A stretch of 64,000 bases of DNA from Metridium senile (Eukaryota > Cnidaria > Anthozoa > Actiniaria > Metridiidae). The DNA is taken from NCBI GenBank assembly GCA_949775045.1, contig OX459097.1, forward strand, positions 15,068,710-15,132,709, given 5' to 3'. The notes beneath the pieces were generated by a model, which was not told where the DNA came from, ran no database searches, and saw nothing but the letters and a program-made list of their open reading frames with translations. Both the position numbers and the translations under genes were made by a program. Positions 13,301-22,000 of the stretch are shown here, piece after piece (the first letter of the stretch is position 1; the number at the start of each line of letters is the position of its first letter).

Positions 13301-15979
13301 CTCATCACCATCATGACAATCATCATCAACACCATCACCATCACCATTATCAATACCATCCTCCTCCTCATCACCATCATGACAATCATGACAATTATCA
13401 TCAACACCATCACCATCACCATTATCAATACCATCCTCCTCATCACCATCATGACAATCATGACAATCATCATCAACACCATCACCATCACCATTATCAA
13501 TACCATCCTCCTCATCACCATCATGACAATCATCATCAACACCATCACCATCACCATTATCAATACCATCCTCCTCCTCATCACCATCATGACCAGAGAG
13601 GCGTGATGGTCTAGTGGTCAGTGGATCGGATTCTGGGCCTACTGGTCTGGGTTCGATTCCCGGCCCGGGCGATTGCGTTGTGTCCTTGGGCAAGACACTT
13701 TACTCTCTATGTGCCTCGTCTTCTCGAATAAGGACGTAAAGCCGGAGGTCCCGTCTGCTTTCACTCTAATCCTATATAAGGTGGACGTTAAAGATCCTGT
13801 TGTGCTATGTTCGCAAAGAGTAGGGGATTGTCTCCCGGTACAACAGTCAGGCCTCGGAGGCATTAACTAACAACACTCATGATTGTAAACTGCTGGTTTT
13901 CAGCAGTCCGATAAGTCCTCCATATACACATTACTAGATTGTAAAACGCTATGAGCTATTCTAGAGATATAACGCTATATAAATGAGGCATATTATTATT
14001 ATTATGACAATCATGACAATCATCATCAACACCATCATCAACACCATCATGACAATCATCATCAACACCATCCTGCTCATCATCACCATCATGACAATTA
14101 TCATCAACACCATCATCAACACCATCATCAACACCATCATGACAATCATCATCAACACCATCCTGCTCATCATCACCATCATGACAATTATCATCAACAC
14201 CATCATCAACACCATCATCAACACCATCATGACAATCATCACCATCATGACAATCATCATCATCAACACCATCATTAACACCATCATCAACACGATCATG
14301 ACAATCATCATCATCAACACCATCATCAACACCATCATGACAATCATCATCAACACTATCACCATCATCAACACCATCACCATCACCATCATGACAATCA
14401 TCATCAACACCATCACCAACACCATCATCAATACCAACATGATCAACGTATTTTCTTTACCCAGCCTTATGTATTGGTCATCATATGTACTACATGACAA
14501 CCAACCAGCACGAATTGAAAGAGCAAACATGGATGCAACCAACAGGACATTGATCAAGGAACTTAAAACAAACGCTCACCCCTTTCCCATTGGGTTTACA
14601 ATAGACCCATACAAAAACCGGTTATACTGGTTAGATGTGATATTTGGAACTATATTTTTCATTAACCTGGACGATCATTCATTTCTGGCCAAGGAATATT
14701 ATTCTTCATCTAAGTATCTGTGGGATCCTTTTGGGTTGGCCGTTAGCGAGAACTTTATCTACTGGTCTCATCATGATCATCATGATACAGAAACTGGTGT
14801 TTACAGGATAAGGAAAGTATCTGGAAAAACACCAGAGAAGATAGTCACAACATCCCTGAGTCCCCTGGACGTACATGTATATCATAATACCAGCACGTCT
14901 ATACCAGGTAATAAATTCCAGGAAATTACATAATATCATTGATTTCACTGCAGAAAACTGCTCAGTATACATACAACTCAGTATATTGAGTTCTAAAACT
15001 CATGAATATTCAATGAGGTTAAGGGCCAATCGTGTCGCCCAAACTAAACGCGTGACGTATATTTTATACTACAGGATAATGGTCCATCAAACTAAAAGTC
15101 GGGGGCGGTTTTGAATATCTCAGGGGAGTGCGGGGCTTTTTAATAATTCATATCCGTGCTGATACAATGCATTTGTGTTCGATGAACCGTTGGAATTGTA
15201 TAGTTATAAAACTGTTTGATAAACATGGATGTTTTAACTGCAGTTATAAACACTCATGTTTATTAATTAAAACAGTTTTATAACTACAACGGTTCATCAA
15301 GCACAAATGCATAGAGTACAAACACTAAAAGTGTGCAATACTTTGTACTATTTACCACTAAATAGTGTTGATTAAACAATAGAGAACAAAAGAATTTGCA
15401 TAATTTAGCAGTATTTAGTGGTATTTATGTTGCACACTTTTGTGTTTGTACTCTAGTATCAGCAAGGATATGAATTATTAATCAAATGTTTTCTATTATT
15501 ATAAAATCAATTACATTTTGTCGTGCTTTGCTTGGAATTTGGGAATATTTATACAACAAATCGAGGCTTTCCCCATGCAAATGCCCCTTAAGAAATTTTA
15601 CCTTGACAGTTGTCATTTTGTAGACATTCATCTGGGACCGGGTGTACGAAGCCTTAAAATCCCTATCCAACGCGCGCGGATAAAACCTATACAAATTCTA
15701 TATATTTGATAACTCTTATCCAGTGGATAACTTTATCCAGGCTTCGTAAAACTGGCCCCGGTATGTTTATTATGTTTATTTGTGTTTCAGCTTCTCATCC
15801 TTGTACGATCAACAATGGCTGGTGTACACATCTCTGTCTGGTCATTCCTGGTGGTTATAAGTGCGCATGTCCAGATATTTCTTCGCACGATCGACCATGT
15901 CATACAACACCTCTACCTACCACATCTACATTAACTACTGCAGTGATTTCTTCATCAGAAACATCATCATCATCAGAAA

Positions 15980-16044
<65 letters not shown>

Positions 16045-19000
16045 ACAACATCACCAATAATAACTGTACCTTGCCAGTCAAACCCATGCTTCAACAACAG
16101 TCAATGTATTAATAGGAATGATACCTTCAAATGTCGGTGTCCTGACGGCTTTGCATCAAGGCATTGTGATGTCTTTTATGGTAAGTATTGAAGTTACTGA
16201 GTTTGCGCGTATAAGAAATACTGCGAAATACTGCGAACAGGTAAAGGGATTGAATTAAACGAGGAGACCAGAATAGAAGAGCTAGGATAGAAGTTGGGAA
16301 AAAAGGAAGAGCAAGTAAATGGGGGAGATTGATGAGAAGATGAGGTGATACGGTAGTTTTATTCAATTTATATTGTTTTTCAAGAAAGCCGTATATAAAG
16401 AGAAGAGAAGAGAAGAGAAGAGAAGAGAAGAGAAGAGAAGAGAAGAGAAGAGAAGAGAAGAGAAGAGAAGAGAAGAGAAGAGAAGAGAAGAGAAGAGAAG
16501 AGAAGAGAAGAGAAGAGAAGAGAAGAGAAGAGAATCAATCTAGAAAATTTATATAGTTTTATAAATTTTTTAAAAGTTTTATAGTTGTGCATTGTTATTT
16601 TTTGCAGGAAAGGATAAGATTTCTCTTACGATTGCAATGCCAATGGAGGTAAGGGTATTTATTGTACACTGCATTGAACACATAAGTAGTAATAACACTT
16701 GTTAATAGTAAAAGGTGTTTCTTTTACAGATTTGGAATGAAACGATGTTTAAGATAGCACTGGTTGATGTGCTGAATCCTTTCTGCGCAAACAATAATTG
16801 CAGTTTGGATGACAAGTATGTTTCAATTCAGAATAAAAATGATGATATTGATGGCAATAACAATAAACACAATATCAATGACAATAACAATGGTAATGGT
16901 AATAACAATGGTAATAACCATAACAATAACAATGGTAATGACAATGGTAATGACATTAACAATAACAATGGTAATGACAATGGTAATGACATTACCAATG
17001 ACAATGGTAATGACAATGGTAATGACATTAACAATAACAATGGTAATGACAATGGTAATGACATTAACAATGAAAATGGTAATGACAATGGTAATGACAT
17101 TAACAATAACAATGGTAATGACAATGGTAATGACATTAACAATGAAAATGGTAATGACAATGGTACTAACAATGATGATAATAACAATGACAATGACAAT
17201 GATAATGACAATGGTAATGAAAATGGTAATGACAATGGTAATGACATTAACAATGAAAATGGTAATAACAGTGGTACTAACAATGATGATAATAACAATA
17301 ACAATGACAATGATAATGACAATGGTAATGACAATGATAATGACAATGGTAATGACAATGGTAATGACAATGGTTATGACAATGGTAATAACAATGGTAA
17401 TGACAATGGTTATGACAATGGTAATAACAATGGTAATGACAATGGTAATGAAAATGGTAATGACAATGGTAATGACAATGACAATGGTAATGACAATGGT
17501 AATGACAATGGTAATGACAATGGTAATAACAGTGGTAATAACAATGGTAATGACAATGGTAATGACAATGGTAATGACTGGTTATGACAATGGTAATGAC
17601 AATGGTAATAACAATGGTAATGACAACGGTAATAACAATGGTAATAACAATGGTAATGACAATGGTAATGACAATGGTAATGACAATGGTAATAACAATG
17701 GTAATGACAATGACAATGGTAATAACAATGACAATGGTAATAACAATGGTAAAAACAATGACAATGACAATGGTAATGGCAATTGTAATAACAATGGTAA
17801 TAACAATGACGATGGTAATGACAATGGTAATAACAATGGTAATAACAATGGTAATGACAATGGTAATGACAATGGTAATGACAATGGTAATAACAATGGT
17901 AATGACAATGACAATGGTAATAACAATGACAATGGTAATAACAATGGTAAAAACAATGACAATGACAATGGTAATAACAATGACAATGGTAATGACAATG
18001 GTAATGACAACGGTAATAACAATGGTAATAACAATGGTAATGACAATGGTAATGACAATGGTAATAACAATGGTAATAACAATGGTAATAACAATGGTAA
18101 TGACAATGGTAATGACAACGGTAATGACAATGGTAATGACAATGGTAATGACAACGGTAATAACAATGGTAATAACAATGGTAATGACAACGGTAATAAC
18201 AATGGCAATAACAATGGTAATGACAATGGTAATGACAATGGTAATGACAATGGTAATGACAATGGTAATGACTGGTTATGACAATGGTAATGACAATGGT
18301 AATGACAATGACAATGACAATGGTAATAACAATGGTAATGACAATGACAATGGTAATAACAATGACAATGGTAATGACAATGGTAATAACAATGGTTATA
18401 ACAATGACAATAACAATGGTAATGACAATGGTAATGACAACGGCAATAACAATGGTAATGACAATGGTAATGACATACACAATGGAAATGGTAATAACAA
18501 TGGTAATGACAACGGTAATAACAATGATAATAACAATGGTAATGACAATGGTAATGACGATGGTAATGACAATGGTAATAACAATGGTAATGACAATGGT
18601 AATAACAATGGTAATGACAATGGTAATGACAATGGTAATAACAATGATAATAACAATGGTAATGGCAATTGTAATAACAATGGTAATAACAATGACGATG
18701 GTAATGACAATTGTAATAACAATGGTAATAACAATGGTAATGACAATGGTAATGACAATGGTAATGACAATGGTAATGACAATGGTAATGACAATGGTAA
18801 TGACTGGTTATGACAATGGTAATGACAATGGTAATGACAATGACAATGACAATGGTAATAACAATGGTAATGACAACGGTAATAACAATGGTAATAACAA
18901 TGGTAATGACAATGGTAATAACAATGGTAATGACAATGACAATGGTAATAACAATGACAATGGTAATGACAATGGTAATAACAATGGTAATAACAATGAC

Positions 19001-22000
19001 AATAACAATGGTAATGACAATGGTAATGACAACGGCAATAACAATGGTAATGACAATGGTAATGACAATGGTAATGACATACACAATGGAAATGGTAATA
19101 ACAATGGTAATGACAACGGTAATAACAATGATAATAACAATGGTAATGACAATGGTAATGACGATGGTAATGACAATGGTAATAACAATGGTAATGACAA
19201 TGGTAATAACAATGGTAATGACAATGGTAATGACAATGGTAATAACAATGATAATAACAATGGTAATGGCAATTGTAATAACAATGGTAATAACAATGAC
19301 GATGGTAATGACAATTGTAATAACAATGGTAATAACAATGGTAATGACAATGGTAATGACAATGGTAATGACAATGGTAATGACAATGGTAATAACAGTG
19401 GTAATAACAATGGTAATAACAATGGTTTTGACAATGGTAATGACAATGGTAATGACAATGGTAATAACAGTGGTAATAACAATGGTAATGACAATGGTAA
19501 TGACAATGGTAATGACAATGGTAATGGCAATTGTAATAACAATGGTAATAACAATGACGATGGTAATGACAATGGTAATAACAATGGTAATAACAATGGT
19601 AATGACAATGGTAATAACAATGGTAATAACAATGGCAATGACAATGGTAATAACAATGGTAATGACAATGATAATGACAATGGTAATAACAATGGTAATG
19701 ACAATGGTAATAACAATGGTAATAACAATGGCAATGACAACGACAAAGAAAATAAGAAACACCAATAATAGTGACGACGATGATGATGGTGATGCCTAAT
19801 ATGACCATAACCATGACAATACTATTTGTTAATTAGTCGACCTGGGTGCAAGAGTACCTTATTTAACCCTTCGGGTTCACTCTCTTGCACCCTCGACCTA
19901 TTCTTTTCCATTTTTCACTGTAAATATATCTTGTGTATATGTGGTAAATAAAAACCTTTGAACCTTTGAGCCATGATTTTGACGATTGCGATAACGAGTA
20001 CATTCTTAATGATGATCACGATATATTTTTGATTTAGCCCAAGACATCGACGCAGTTCCAACAAAGCCCCAAACTTCCAACCAAGTGACATTTTAATCAT
20101 CGGTGACGTGTCAACAGTCACTGATGGCATTGAGGTCCAACTAGCTGTTCTACAACCTCATCTCAAAAACCAACAACCGATATCAGGATCATTATTGTGC
20201 TCTATCGTTCGTGATTCAAAAAGAAACCTCCTCATACTTCTAAACGGCTATTATATAGTCTCAATTAATGGCGAAAACGAACCAAAGTGCCAAACTACGC
20301 CTGTAAGTGTTCGAAACAAGCACCGGGACAATTCATTGGGTGATCGTACAGGATCGGTGATTGGTGGAGTCATGGTTGCTGTGTTTTTGATTGTGGTGAT
20401 GGTCATTGCTCTCTTCTGTTTCTATAAGTAAGCATTATATATTAAAGCCCGTATGCTTGGACGGAGTTCAGAATTGCATCTCATTTTCTAAAGGTTAAGT
20501 AACGTAAAATGAAATCACATTTTAGATAAGTTCAGTTGTCACATGCATCTCTAGAGTGCATGATTACTGTGGGAAAATTATTACAGTCTGATTGGGTTTA
20601 AATCACAGCCGATTTTTCCAGGAAAAATTGTTTTATTACTGTACAAGCACACTATTAGAAGACGACCCCCTTCCCGTTTACAATCCAGCCGACGGGCCTG
20701 CAATAATTTCGTTGCCTGCTATTGGCTAACAAAACTAATCCATTCGTAAGAAACTTTTGGCCAACCAAAAGTAGTTATAATGCAGATATGACTGTTTTGT
20801 AGGCCAATAGGTTGTAACGCAATAATTACAGGATAGGGAGCAAGGATGGCACAGTTGATTAGTGCTACCGAGCTACCGACGTTAAATAAGGTTACTTTAC
20901 TTTACTTTACTTTACTTTACTTTACTTTACTTTACTTTACTTTACTTTACTTTACTTTACTTTACATTACTTTACTTTACTTTACTTTACTTTACTTTAC
21001 TTTGCTTTGCTTTGCTTTGCGTTACATTACTTTACTTTACTTTACTTTACTTTACTTTACTTTACTTTACTTTACTTTACTTTACTTTACTTTACTTTAC
21101 TTTACTTTACTTTACTTTACTTTACTTTACTTTACTTTACTTTACTTTACTTTACTTTACTTTACTTTACTTTACTTTACTTTACTTTACTTTACGGGTT
21201 TGTTAGCCAATAATTTATATATAACTACTATTTGTTCTCTCAATATTTCCAGGAAACGTAAACGTCATCATCTTCTTGAGGAACAGCACCACGGACAGAA
21301 CGTCACTTTTAACAATCCTGGATACATGGAAGACACCATCAGTTTGAGCGAGCCCCTGTCTGGACTAACATACGAAGATATGAGTAACAACTTTGATTTC
21401 TCCCAACCAAATCATTACGACATCGCTATACAAGGGGTTGGGAACCCTGTGTATCTAAGATCCCAGGCAAGTCAAGTTAAGACAAAACCTGGGTCAAACC
21501 ACAAGGCTGAAACTATCGATAACTTTGAGTGTACAAGAGATCAGATCGAAGATGATGATGGTCGCTATGTGACCATTCCTCCGACGGGTTTCAGAGAATG
21601 TTCAAAAAAGAGAGCATTGAATCTACGTCCGGACCAGTCTAACTCAAACAAAGAGCACATTTATGCTTCTATCATTGATAGTAAACAGACAACAGCCCAA
21701 AGAGAGGACAATCTTCCAGGAGGTAAAATACTATAGAGCTATATAGAGCCTGCTTCTTGTTTTTAAAAATTAGATGTGAATTCTTGAGGGGTGATTTGAG
21801 TGATTACCCCCACCCCCTCCCCCTTTTGAAGTCTTCATAAGATAAGTTCTAGATGATAGAAGAACTTATAAAAGTATAAAGTTTATTCATCGCGGATGTT
21901 AGATAAAGACCGTGTTATTCTTTCGACTACTACTGCTCGATTGTCTTAATCAGGCGATGGGTAGACTGTAATGAAAGTAGATTTGATATACTTATGATGA

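Noticed and set aside
13594..13670. Possible functional tRNA gene
   Set aside because: A and B boxes are present, but no acceptor stem closes and the sequence continues into a SINE body and tail.
12964..13693. His-rich or Asp-Gly-rich proteins in intron 8
   Set aside because: Frames of the CAT minisatellite; both strands are open, and the region lies between two well-supported exons.
17410..19814. Very long open frames on both strands (up to about 700 codons) rich in Asn/Asp/Gly, Met/Thr, Leu/Pro/Ser or His/Tyr/Cys
   Set aside because: The 6/12-bp satellite period keeps several frames stop-free at once; there is no start context, domain or single preferred frame.
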